Assembly: GCF_022347565.1 (NCBI RefSeq)
Contig: NZ_JAKRGH010000001.1
Location: 62,001 to 126,000, forward strand
Source: Vibrio sp. Of7-15
GTDB lineage: Bacteria; Pseudomonadota; Gammaproteobacteria; Enterobacterales; Vibrionaceae
DNA length: 64,000 bases
Reading direction: 5' to 3'
Shown here one piece after another: positions 26,084 through 33,663 of this stretch. Within the stretch, counting starts at the first letter, position 1, and every line of letters starts with the position of its first letter. Below the pieces are notes generated by a model that saw nothing but the letters and a program-made list of their open reading frames with translations, was not told the DNA's origin and did not search any database. The position numbers were made by a program, and so were the translations under genes.

Positions 26084-26348
26084 GAATAAAATATTAAAAT
26101 TCTCAATGTTTTTAATTTATTTGATTATTTATCAGTGTATTAGCTTTTTTATTTCTTTTTATTATGCATTTTGTTGTGTGGGTGATTTCTGCTCTATTTT
26201 ATCGTTGAAGAATGAAATTGTACTAAAACGCTAATTTTATGTGATTTAGTCGTTGCACAAGGGGAATTAAGGCGATAAGTTAAAAGCAGATGGGGAATAA
26301 GTGCACCACATATGAAGTGCATAATATAGTTATTAGGAAGAAAAAAGC

Positions 26349-27401
26349 ATGTATCAAACCGACGATGTCAGAATTAATAAAGTAAAAGAGTTATTACCGC
26401 CTGTAGCCGTATTAGAAAAATTTCCAGCCACTGAATCTGCTTCAACAACAGTCTATGAAGCACGTAAAGCGATTCATAATATTCTAAAAGGTAACGATGA
26501 CCGTCTGCTGGTGATCATTGGCCCTTGTTCTATTCACGATCCTGAAGCAGCTATCGAATACGGTAAGCGATTAAAAGTATTACGCGAAGAGTTAGGCGAT
26601 CGTTTAGAAGTTGTGATGCGTGTTTACTTTGAAAAGCCTCGTACAACCGTTGGTTGGAAAGGCCTGATTAATGACCCGTATTTAGATGACAGTTTTAAAT
26701 TGAATGATGGTTTGCGTATGGGGCGTAAATTATTGTTGGATTTAACAGATATGGGTATGCCTACGGCGAGTGAATTCTTAGATATGATCACACCACAGTA
26801 TATGGCTGATCTGATTAGTTGGGGCGCGATTGGTGCACGTACTACTGAATCTCAGGTACACCGTGAATTGTCTTCAGGCTTATCTTGTCCAGTGGGGTTC
26901 AAAAATGGAACCGATGGTAATATTAAAATCGCGACGGACGCAATTCGCTCTGCTGAGTCTTCTCATCACTTCTTATCAGTAACTAAGTACGGACACTCTG
27001 CGATCATTGAAACGGCTGGTAATCCTGATTGCCATATTATTCTTCGTGGTGGTAAAGAGCCAAACTACAGCGCCGAGCACGTGGCTGACATTAATAAACA
27101 ATTGGCTGCGTCTGGCTTGCCACAAAAAGTGATGATTGACTTTAGCCACGCGAACAGCAGTAAGCAGTTTCAACGTCAATTAGTGGTTGCAGAAGATGTG
27201 AGCGGACAAATGGCGAAAGGCGATAACAGCATTTTTGGTGTTATGATTGAAAGCCATTTAGTGGAAGGCCGTCAAGATCTTGTCGATGGTAAAGTGGAAA
27301 CGTATGGCCAAAGTATTACTGATGCCTGTATTGGTTGGGATGATACTGAAAAAGTACTTCGCAAGTTAGCTGATGCCGTAACTGCCCGTCGTAACGCATA
27401 A
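26349..27401 (+). CDS. aroG: 3-deoxy-7-phosphoheptulonate (DAHP) synthase
   Basis: 350 residues, the AroG/AroF/AroH class I alpha type. It condenses PEP and erythrose 4-phosphate in the first step of aromatic amino acid synthesis. Conserved IIGPCSIHDP, MRVYFEKPRTTVGWKGLINDP (shown in part) and KPNYS-like GGKEPNYS segments are present, with metal ligands Cys (GPCS) and His (DFSHANS). Feedback specificity is assigned as Phe-type only by overall similarity. No TyrR box was seen. Confidence 0.95.
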   Translation: MYQTDDVRINKVKELLPPVAVLEKFPATESASTTVYEARKAIHNILKGNDDRLLVIIGPCSIHDPEAAIEYGKRLKVLREELGDRLEVVMRVYFEKPRTTVGWKGLINDPYLDDSFKLNDGLRMGRKLLLDLTDMGMPTASEFLDMITPQYMADLISWGAIGARTTESQVHRELSSGLSCPVGFKNGTDGNIKIATDAIRSAESSHHFLSVTKYGHSAIIETAGNPDCHIILRGGKEPNYSAEHVADINKQLAASGLPQKVMIDFSHANSSKQFQRQLVVAEDVSGQMAKGDNSIFGVMIESHLVEGRQDLVDGKVETYGQSITDACIGWDDTEKVLRKLADAVTARRNA

Positions 27402-27457
27402 AAAATAAATACTTGTTGCTATTATGTGACGTATTTGTCTAAATTGATCTAATCTTG

Positions 27458-27489
27458 AAAGCCGCATTCTGAAGAGGGTGCGGCTTTTT
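27458..27489 (+). terminator. Intrinsic terminator of aroG
   Basis: AAAGCCGCA pairs with TGCGGCTTT around a loop of about 12 bases and is followed by a T-run. Confidence 0.88.
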
Positions 27490-27578
27490 GCTATTCTTAT
27501 ATAAGCCAAGTAATTGACGGTTTGTGATGTATGAGCATCAATTATTGTGTTTGGTATAAAAAGCGGTTAGGAATCAAA

Positions 27579-28367
27579 ATGGATTTACAGCAAAGACAAG
27601 AAATGTTCGAGCTTTATAATTACTACGAACGTAAACAATGCCATATGAAAGGTTTTGAAGCGAAATTAACGTGTGGCGTAACTCGCTATGTCAGTAATAC
27701 AAAAGACGCAAATTTTATTACTTATCATAATTTCTCGAATGATGATGATTTAGCAGAGATTATTCAAAGTCAGGTTGATGCTTATAAAAAAGAAGGCAAA
27801 AACTTTGAGTGGAAGGTTTTTGATACCGATAAGCCATCGACACTCGGTCGTTATTTAATGGATGCTGGTTTTGAACCAGGTGAAGATGAAGCCTTTATGG
27901 TGCTGGATTTAGATTCGGCGTCAGAAAACTTGTATAAGAAGCCCAAGCATATCCGTATTGAAAGAGTGAGAGATCCTGAACGATTAAACGTGGCTTTTGG
28001 CGTGCAAGAACAGGTATGGAATCAGGATCGTTCTGAACATGCTAAACAGTTGGCTCAGCAAATGCGCGAACAGCCGAAATCCTTAGCGGTTTATATTGCC
28101 TATTACGGTGATGTTCCAGCGTGTTCCGCTTGGATTAATTTCAATGGTGACAGCCCTTTTTCTGGGTTATGGGCAGGCTCTACTCTTGAAGCATATCGCG
28201 GTAAAGGGCTGTATCGATCCTTATTGGCGGCGAGAGCAAGAGAAGCAAAAAGGCGTGGAATACGCTACTTAACGATTGATGCCTCTCCAATGAGTAGGCC
28301 AATTGTTGAACAGTTTGGCTTTGAATTCATAACTTATACACGCCCTTATGAAATGAGACATTGCTAG
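27579..28367 (+). CDS. GNAT-family N-acetyltransferase
   Basis: 262 residues from ATG 27579, which has AGGA six bases before it; the in-frame ATG 27531 has no such site. The C-terminal half (about 130-262) is a GNAT domain with the acetyl-CoA loop YRGKGLYRSLL and the beta-strand IRYLTIDASP. The N-terminal half is less conserved and may be a degenerate second GNAT lobe. Substrate unknown. Confidence 0.85.
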   Translation: MDLQQRQEMFELYNYYERKQCHMKGFEAKLTCGVTRYVSNTKDANFITYHNFSNDDDLAEIIQSQVDAYKKEGKNFEWKVFDTDKPSTLGRYLMDAGFEPGEDEAFMVLDLDSASENLYKKPKHIRIERVRDPERLNVAFGVQEQVWNQDRSEHAKQLAQQMREQPKSLAVYIAYYGDVPACSAWINFNGDSPFSGLWAGSTLEAYRGKGLYRSLLAARAREAKRRGIRYLTIDASPMSRPIVEQFGFEFITYTRPYEMRHC

Positions 28368-28387
28368 CCTGAGTTTAAATTATTGTT

Positions 28388-28421
28388 AAAAACACTGGCG
28401 GATCTGCGTCCGCCTTGTGTT
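28388..28421 (-). terminator. Hairpin between GNAT and EamA genes
   Basis: GGCGGA and TCCGCC, extended outward by AACAC/GTGTT after a mismatch, form the stem. On the minus strand it is followed by TTTTTAAC, so it best serves the EamA gene. Confidence 0.65.
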
Positions 28422-28431
28422 AATGCCATAT

Positions 28432-29367
28432 TTAGCCAATGACGTTTTTGTTGTTATCTGTTTTTCTAAATACTTCGCTCGCCAGTAAGGTGCCCAAAGT
28501 AATAAAAAGCATGCCAAAGATTGATGATAAGTTCAGCCACTCTCCAAATACAGGTATAGCAACGAGCCCCGCTAATACTGGAGTAAATGAGCCAAATGCT
28601 GCTGTCATTTCTGCTCCTAGTCGTGAAATAGCAAAGCCATAACTAAAGCCAGCAATAAGCCCCACGCACACACCTTGAACGATAAATTGAAAGAGGAGTT
28701 CGTTGGCAGGTGCGATATGGAAATGAAATTGATCTCCACTTAGTAGTAAATATGGCCCGAGCAAAAGTAAAGAACCGAATGCGGAAACGCCTGCGCCTTC
28801 AAAGGCATTCAGCCCCGACATGCGCATTGAAATTGTAAAAATAGCCCACAATAAACTGGCAGACAGAAAATAGAGGTGGCCTTTGAATAGCTGTATATCG
28901 AAAGACATTAACGCCGATGACAGCAGGATAAGAATACCGACACCGATGGCACTTAAGCCTAATTTTCGGGAGCGAGAGAGAGGCTCTTTAAAAACTAAGA
29001 CGGCGATCCCCGTCACAAATAGGGGCAAAGTACCAGGAATAAGTGTACTACCATGAGCAACAGGGGCGTATTGCATGCCAGTGGCACCTAAATAAAAAAA
29101 CGGTAACCCGGAGCCGCAAATGATGCCAATGAGGTATCTCTTGGGCACTTGGATAATTTTCTTTCTCTGCTTAAACACAATGTAACTAAAGAATATGGCA
29201 GGTAGGGTGAAACGAATTTGAGCAATGTCAGCAATGGTTAATACCGATTTGGCCCCGGCGCGTAAAGAAATGAAAAAGCCAACCCAGACCAAAAGCGTTA
29301 CGAAAACGGCTGGGTAGCCAAGATTGACTCCTTTATCTGAGCTAGGTAATGCTGGAATGGTAGCCAT
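28432..29367 (-). CDS. EamA (DMT superfamily) transporter
   Basis: 311 residues with ten predicted helices in two EamA repeats (second begins near GHLYFLSASLLWAIFTISMR). Members export amino acids or other metabolites by proton antiport. It diverges from an Lrp/AsnC gene at 29509, with 141 bases between starts, a common pairing for an amino-acid exporter and its sensor. The substrate is not shown by sequence. Confidence 0.92.
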   Translation of the reverse strand: MATIPALPSSDKGVNLGYPAVFVTLLVWVGFFISLRAGAKSVLTIADIAQIRFTLPAIFFSYIVFKQRKKIIQVPKRYLIGIICGSGLPFFYLGATGMQYAPVAHGSTLIPGTLPLFVTGIAVLVFKEPLSRSRKLGLSAIGVGILILLSSALMSFDIQLFKGHLYFLSASLLWAIFTISMRMSGLNAFEGAGVSAFGSLLLLGPYLLLSGDQFHFHIAPANELLFQFIVQGVCVGLIAGFSYGFAISRLGAEMTAAFGSFTPVLAGLVAIPVFGEWLNLSSIFGMLFITLGTLLASEVFRKTDNNKNVIG

Positions 29368-29508
29368 GTTATTTCCTAAACAATAATAACTATTTATTTA
29401 CAAATTATGACCTAATATGGCAGGGTGTTTCTTGGCAAACTTAACTTACAAAATAGTCAGTTTTAGTGGTTAGCGCTTATTTCTCCCTTTTTTTTGATGG
29501 ATTCTTGC

Positions 29509-29964
29509 ATGGATAGAATAGATCGTCATATTTTGAAATTGTTACAACAAGATGGTCGGTTAACAACCGCAGAAATAGCAGAGCAAGTGGGATTATCTCC
29601 TTCTCCATGTGCTCGGCGTTTAAAGCGTTTGGAGTCAGAGCAGGTTATTATTGGTTATCAAGCCAATTTAGACAGACAAAAATTGAATTTGGGTATGACG
29701 GTTTTTGTTAATGTTCGCTTGAGCCATCATCAAGAAGATGTGATTGGCGAGTTTGAACAAGCTGTCCTTGAAATGAGGGAAGTGATTAGCTGCCATATTG
29801 TCTCGGGAGCGCATGATTACTTGTTGGAGGTGGTAAGCCAAGACTTAGTTAATTATGAACAGTTTATACGTAAATTACAGACGTTACCTATGGTAAAAGA
29901 CATTAATACTAATTTGGCGATTCGCTCTGTGAAAACTCATTCACCTTTGCCATTTGGTGAATAG
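29509..29964 (+). CDS. Lrp/AsnC-family transcriptional regulator
   Basis: About 151 residues from ATG 29509 (MDRIDRHILKLLQQDG, the usual family start); ATG 29497 would add four residues. N-terminal HTH (TAEIAEQVGLSPSPCARRLK) and C-terminal RAM domain. It is the second Lrp-type regulator of the window and distinct from the one at 767. Divergent from the EamA exporter, which it probably controls. Confidence 0.92.
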   Translation: MDRIDRHILKLLQQDGRLTTAEIAEQVGLSPSPCARRLKRLESEQVIIGYQANLDRQKLNLGMTVFVNVRLSHHQEDVIGEFEQAVLEMREVISCHIVSGAHDYLLEVVSQDLVNYEQFIRKLQTLPMVKDINTNLAIRSVKTHSPLPFGE

Positions 29965-30036
29965 CAACAAATCCCTATATAAGTTGAGCAAATAATAGAC
30001 TTTTTACTCTAATTTTACAATTTATACAGAATATAC

Positions 30037-30066
30037 TTGTTTTTGTGATACGGATCTCTATATACT
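30037..30066 (+). promoter_or_regulatory. Candidate promoter of nupC
   Basis: TTGTTT (30037-30042) and TATACT (30061-30066) are 18 bases apart. Start of transcription would be near 30073, giving a leader of about 260 bases. A half CRP-like motif (TGTGAT) overlaps the spacer, but its second half is poor. Confidence 0.55.
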
Positions 30067-30072
30067 CTGCGC

Positions 30073-30332
30073 CCGGCCAGAACAATTACGTTTAGCCACC
30101 TTACAAGCTGTCACCATGGAACTGTGAACGACCCACGGAGTTGGACCGGCACGACTTTTAGCTTGTTATCAAAGGTGACTTCCATGTTGTGTGTGTGGGC
30201 GGATAATACAATCCAATTTTCTGAATATTCGTATTCAGACCTTCCTTATTGTAGTCCCCCTGTAAAGGGCCTAAACCCTTTAGCTCAGCCGCAGCAAACA
30301 GTAACACTGATGACCTTAATTAGGATCATGTA
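30073..30332 (+). promoter_or_regulatory. Structured leader of nupC, candidate cis-regulatory RNA
   Basis: The leader holds a perfect 7-bp hairpin with a UUCG tetraloop (30221-30238), a second 7-bp hairpin TAAAGGG/CCCTTTA (30263-30282), and two long-range pairings that interlock: ACAAGCT 30103-30109 with AGCTTGT 30160-30166, and GTCACC 30110-30115 with GGTGAC 30174-30179. These would form a pseudoknot or exclude each other. The ribosome site AGGA lies 7 bases before the nupC ATG. No known riboswitch class was recognised; it lacks the purine riboswitch core. Confidence 0.5.
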
Positions 30333-31541
30333 ATGCAGTTGTTTATTAGCTTGGCTGGTATTTTGGTGCTTATCTTATGTGCTCTCGCTTTTTCCGAAAA
30401 TCGAAAAGCAATTAATTGGCGTACGGTCGGTGGAGCATTGTTTTTGCAAGCCGGTTTTGCTGCCTTAGTGTTGTATATTCCACCGGGTCAGCAATTTCTA
30501 GGAGCTTTGAGCAGTGGTGTTGCTTCCATTCTAGGCTTTGCCGATGAAGGTATTAAATTTCTATTCGGCGACTTAGCCACCTCCGGTTTTATCTTCGCTA
30601 TTCGTGTCCTCCCTCTTGTTATCTTCATCAGCGCATTAATTTCTTTGTTATACCACCTTGGCGTGATGCAATGGGTTATCAAAATCATTGGTGGTGCTAT
30701 TCAGCGTCTTCTTGGTACAACTCGTGCCGAATCATTAGTTGCCACAGGTAACATCTTCTTAAGTCAAGGCGAATCCCCACTACTGGTTAAACCATTCTTA
30801 CCTAAAATGACACGTTCAGAGCTATTTGCGGTAATGACTGGTGGCATGGCATCGGTAGCTGGTAGCGTACTGGGTGGTTATGCTGGTTTAGGTGTGGATT
30901 TAAAATACCTGATTGCAGCAAGTTTTATGGCTGCTCCGGGTAGTTTATTGATGGCGAAATTGCTTGTTCCAGAGCAAGGTAAAGTAGCTGATCAACAAGA
31001 GATTGAAATGGCAACTGGTGAGCACAGTAACATGATTGATGCTCTTGCTGCTGGTGCAATGAATGGTATGAAAGTCGCGGTGGCAATTGGTACGATGCTG
31101 ATTGCGTTTGTGAGTGTGATTGCCATGGTCAATGCCGGCTTAGAAATGGCGGGCAACCTAGTTAGCCTAGATGGCCTGACTTTACAAAGCATTCTAGGTC
31201 ATATTTTCTCTCCAATTGCCTTTATGATTGGTGTACCTGCTGATGAGATGATGATAGCTGGTGGCTTTATTGGTCAGAAATTGATTTTAAATGAATTTGT
31301 GGCTTTCTTAGATTTTGTTTCAATTAAAGAGCAGTTATCAGCACACAGCCAAATTATTATTACTTTTGCGTTATGTGGCTTTGCTAACATCGGCTCTATT
31401 GCGATTCAAATTGGTAGTATTGGTGTAATGGCGCCTGAGCGTCGTAGTGATGTGGCGAGTCTCGGCTTCCGTGCGGTACTGGCGGCGACATTAGCAAACT
31501 TAATGAGTGCGGCTCTAGCGGGTATTTTTGTTAGCTTGTAA
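30333..31541 (+). CDS. nupC: NupC-family concentrative nucleoside transporter
   Basis: 402 residues, CNT family. N-terminal helices, then the nucleoside-binding core with [20 protein letters not shown] (about 129-148) and a second core segment near [11 protein letters not shown]. It imports nucleosides with protons or sodium. ATG follows AGGATCATGTA. It has its own leader and terminator. Confidence 0.95.
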   Translation: MQLFISLAGILVLILCALAFSENRKAINWRTVGGALFLQAGFAALVLYIPPGQQFLGALSSGVASILGFADEGIKFLFGDLATSGFIFAIRVLPLVIFISALISLLYHLGVMQWVIKIIGGAIQRLLGTTRAESLVATGNIFLSQGESPLLVKPFLPKMTRSELFAVMTGGMASVAGSVLGGYAGLGVDLKYLIAASFMAAPGSLLMAKLLVPEQGKVADQQEIEMATGEHSNMIDALAAGAMNGMKVAVAIGTMLIAFVSVIAMVNAGLEMAGNLVSLDGLTLQSILGHIFSPIAFMIGVPADEMMIAGGFIGQKLILNEFVAFLDFVSIKEQLSAHSQIIITFALCGFANIGSIAIQIGSIGVMAPERRSDVASLGFRAVLAATLANLMSAALAGIFVSL

Positions 31542-31572
31542 TTACTAACATACTGAAAAGTAATTCTTTATT

Positions 31573-31608
31573 AACGGCACTTTGTTTATAGCAAAGTGCC
31601 GTTTTTTA
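31573..31608 (+). terminator. Intrinsic terminator of nupC
   Basis: AACGGCACTTTG and CAAAGTGCCGTT form a perfect 12-bp stem, loop TTTATAG, then a T6 tail. Confidence 0.95.
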
Positions 31609-31751
31609 TTGTCACGGTTTAGGGGATTCTTTGTTAATTCAGTTAACTTTAGGATATTTAACCAATTTATTTATAAGTGATATATGTATACTGTTTAGTA
31701 TTAATAATTCTGTAATTCATTATATTTTCACATCACAGGCAGGGAGGCTAT

Positions 31752-33008
31752 GTGAGCACCGAATCTTCAATTTCTGATAACAATGCCCAATCCGACTCTT
31801 TATTTCAATGGCAACGGATATCACGCTTTACTCCCACTGTGTGGACTATTTTATTTGGTACTTTAGTAGCTAGAACCAGTTACTTTATGGCATGGCCTTT
31901 TTTAATTGTTTTGCTTTACCAAGACTATCAAGCGAGTGCAGTTATGGTTGGTGGTATGTTAGCTGCCTCAGCCGTTGTAGGTTCCATTGCTGGCTTATAT
32001 TCTGGCTATTTATCGGATAAATTTGGGCGTAAGTGGGTTATTTTATTTGGTTGCTTAGTGGCTGCTGGCAGTTATTCAGGAATTGGGCATGCGACATCGT
32101 TGTGGCAGTTTTTTGTTCTAATTATGCTGTGTGGCTTAATGAGACCAATGATTGAAGCACCAGGTAAAGCAGTAATCAGTGATAACTTAGCCGATGTTAA
32201 AGACAGAGAGTTAGCCCATAACATACGCTATTTCTTATTGAATTTAGGTGGTGCAATCGGCCCATTGATTGGTATGTTGCTCGCGCTGGATCACCCACAA
32301 GTGCTATTTATGGCCACCGGTGTTACCTATTTATTATTTGGGCTTTTATATTGGAATTGCTTTCGTATTTACCCTGAACAACGATCGGTTCAACAACAGC
32401 AAGTCACCAACTTTCGCCAAACGGTGAAGACAGTGATGAAAGATAAAGTCTTCGTTAAGCTCATATTTGCCAATATATTAATGATGTTTGTGTATGGCCA
32501 ATATGAGTCATCGATTCCCCAAGTCATCGTGCGTTCTGGTATTGAAGATGCTGAGATCTTCGTGAGTGCTTTGATCATGGTAAATACGTGCACAATTATC
32601 TTATTTCAATTTCCGTTACTTCGTTTATTGCAACACGTCCCGTTATATACACGGACTCGAATTGGGATGAGCTTTATGGCTTGTGCTCAGGTTGGTTTTT
32701 TTATGGTTCCCATTGATTGGCCGATTGGTTGGTTACTGGCGTGTTTCTTATTGAGTTTAGGGGAAGTGATTGCTTTTCCAACACTGAATGTACAAATCGA
32801 TCAGCTTGCCCCTGATCATTTGCGTGGCAGCTATTTTGGTGCTGCTGCTTTTTATTCATTGGGTTTTGCCTTGGCACCTTTTATTGGTGGGTTAGTGATT
32901 CAAATGGCCAGTGCTAGTCATTTGTTTATGCTGTGTTTGGCCACATGCCTTGTGATGATTGCGCTTTATGCGATAGCTGAGAAAGAAAACCAGAAAAATA
33001 CGAAATAG
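31752..33008 (+). CDS. MFS transporter, MdtH-like
   Basis: 418 residues with twelve predicted helices. The MFS motif A between TM2 and TM3 is present (GYLSDKFGRKWVI). It resembles drug efflux MFS proteins of the MdtH/YceL group; substrate unknown. GTG start 31752 follows AGGGAGG. Monocistronic, ended by a bidirectional terminator. Confidence 0.88.
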   Translation: MSTESSISDNNAQSDSLFQWQRISRFTPTVWTILFGTLVARTSYFMAWPFLIVLLYQDYQASAVMVGGMLAASAVVGSIAGLYSGYLSDKFGRKWVILFGCLVAAGSYSGIGHATSLWQFFVLIMLCGLMRPMIEAPGKAVISDNLADVKDRELAHNIRYFLLNLGGAIGPLIGMLLALDHPQVLFMATGVTYLLFGLLYWNCFRIYPEQRSVQQQQVTNFRQTVKTVMKDKVFVKLIFANILMMFVYGQYESSIPQVIVRSGIEDAEIFVSALIMVNTCTIILFQFPLLRLLQHVPLYTRTRIGMSFMACAQVGFFMVPIDWPIGWLLACFLLSLGEVIAFPTLNVQIDQLAPDHLRGSYFGAAAFYSLGFALAPFIGGLVIQMASASHLFMLCLATCLVMIALYAIAEKENQKNTK

Positions 33009-33017
33009 ACCCTGAAA

Positions 33018-33055
33018 AACAATAAATGCAGATGAGTGAGTCTGCATTTATTGCC
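33018..33055. terminator. Bidirectional terminator between MFS and thioesterase genes
   Basis: Perfect 12-bp inverted repeat AATAAATGCAGA/TCTGCATTTATT with an 8-base loop, between convergent genes and A/T-flanked on both sides. Confidence 0.85.
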
Positions 33056-33079
33056 TTAGTTTGATATATCGAGGGAGTG

Positions 33080-33568
33080 TTATTCTTTAATATCTTGAAC
33101 ATGCATCTCCATTTCTTTACCGATTTCTTTTCGCATTTCCATTAGTTTGATGGCAGATTGATGCAGTTTTTTATCTTCTTCAGTGGTTGGTTTCCAAACA
33201 GGGACGTTAATGGGTAAACCAGACTCATCGACAGCCACCATAATAACAATACAATGGGTCGTTAATCGTCTATCAAGGGATTTAGGATCGGAAGCCTGAA
33301 CGTCTAACGCCACATGCATTGAGGTGCGCCCGGTATAAATGACCTTAGCGGTGACTTCAACAAGGTTTCCTACGTGTATTGGTGCCACGAACCGAATACC
33401 ACCCGCGTAAACGGTAATACAATAGCGGCCACTCCAACCAGCGGCACACGCATAAGCGGCTAAATCAATCCATTTCATGACAGCGCCACCATGGACTTTA
33501 CCACCAAAGTTAACATCACCTGGCTCAGCCAGAAATCGCAGTGTTACCGATCTATTTTCACCAACCAT
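33080..33568 (-). CDS. Acyl-CoA thioesterase, hotdog fold (YciA type)
   Basis: 162 residues with one hotdog domain. The conserved GDVNFGGKVHGGAVMKWID contains the catalytic Asp and the Gly-rich CoA-facing helix; RTSMHVALDV is the later strand. It hydrolyses acyl-CoA to free fatty acid and CoA. The C-terminal tail is charged (KLHQSAIKLMEMRKEIGKEM). Confidence 0.9.
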   Translation of the reverse strand: MVGENRSVTLRFLAEPGDVNFGGKVHGGAVMKWIDLAAYACAAGWSGRYCITVYAGGIRFVAPIHVGNLVEVTAKVIYTGRTSMHVALDVQASDPKSLDRRLTTHCIVIMVAVDESGLPINVPVWKPTTEEDKKLHQSAIKLMEMRKEIGKEMEMHVQDIKE

Positions 33569-33663
33569 ATCCGTACCAAAATCTATTTACATTATTGTTA
33601 ACTATAGATGACTAGATAATAAGTAAACAGTTTAGATGGCTGATCTCATGCCGAGATAGATTT

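Noticed and set aside
26084-26348. Missing output domain (HAMP/kinase/GGDEF) frameshifted after the two-TM sensor
   Set aside because: The sequence here is A+T-rich with no coding pattern for these domains in any plus frame, so a simple frameshift is not supported.
30190-30240. Purine riboswitch before nupC
   Set aside because: A superficial ATAATACAATCCAA string exists, but the P2/P3 loop-loop sequences and core of the class are missing.
30124-30333. 69-codon ORF running through the nupC leader and overlapping the nupC ATG
   Set aside because: Starts with GTG, has no convincing ribosome site, and its product is not protein-like. The sequence is better explained as a structured leader. It could still be a leader peptide, so it is noted.
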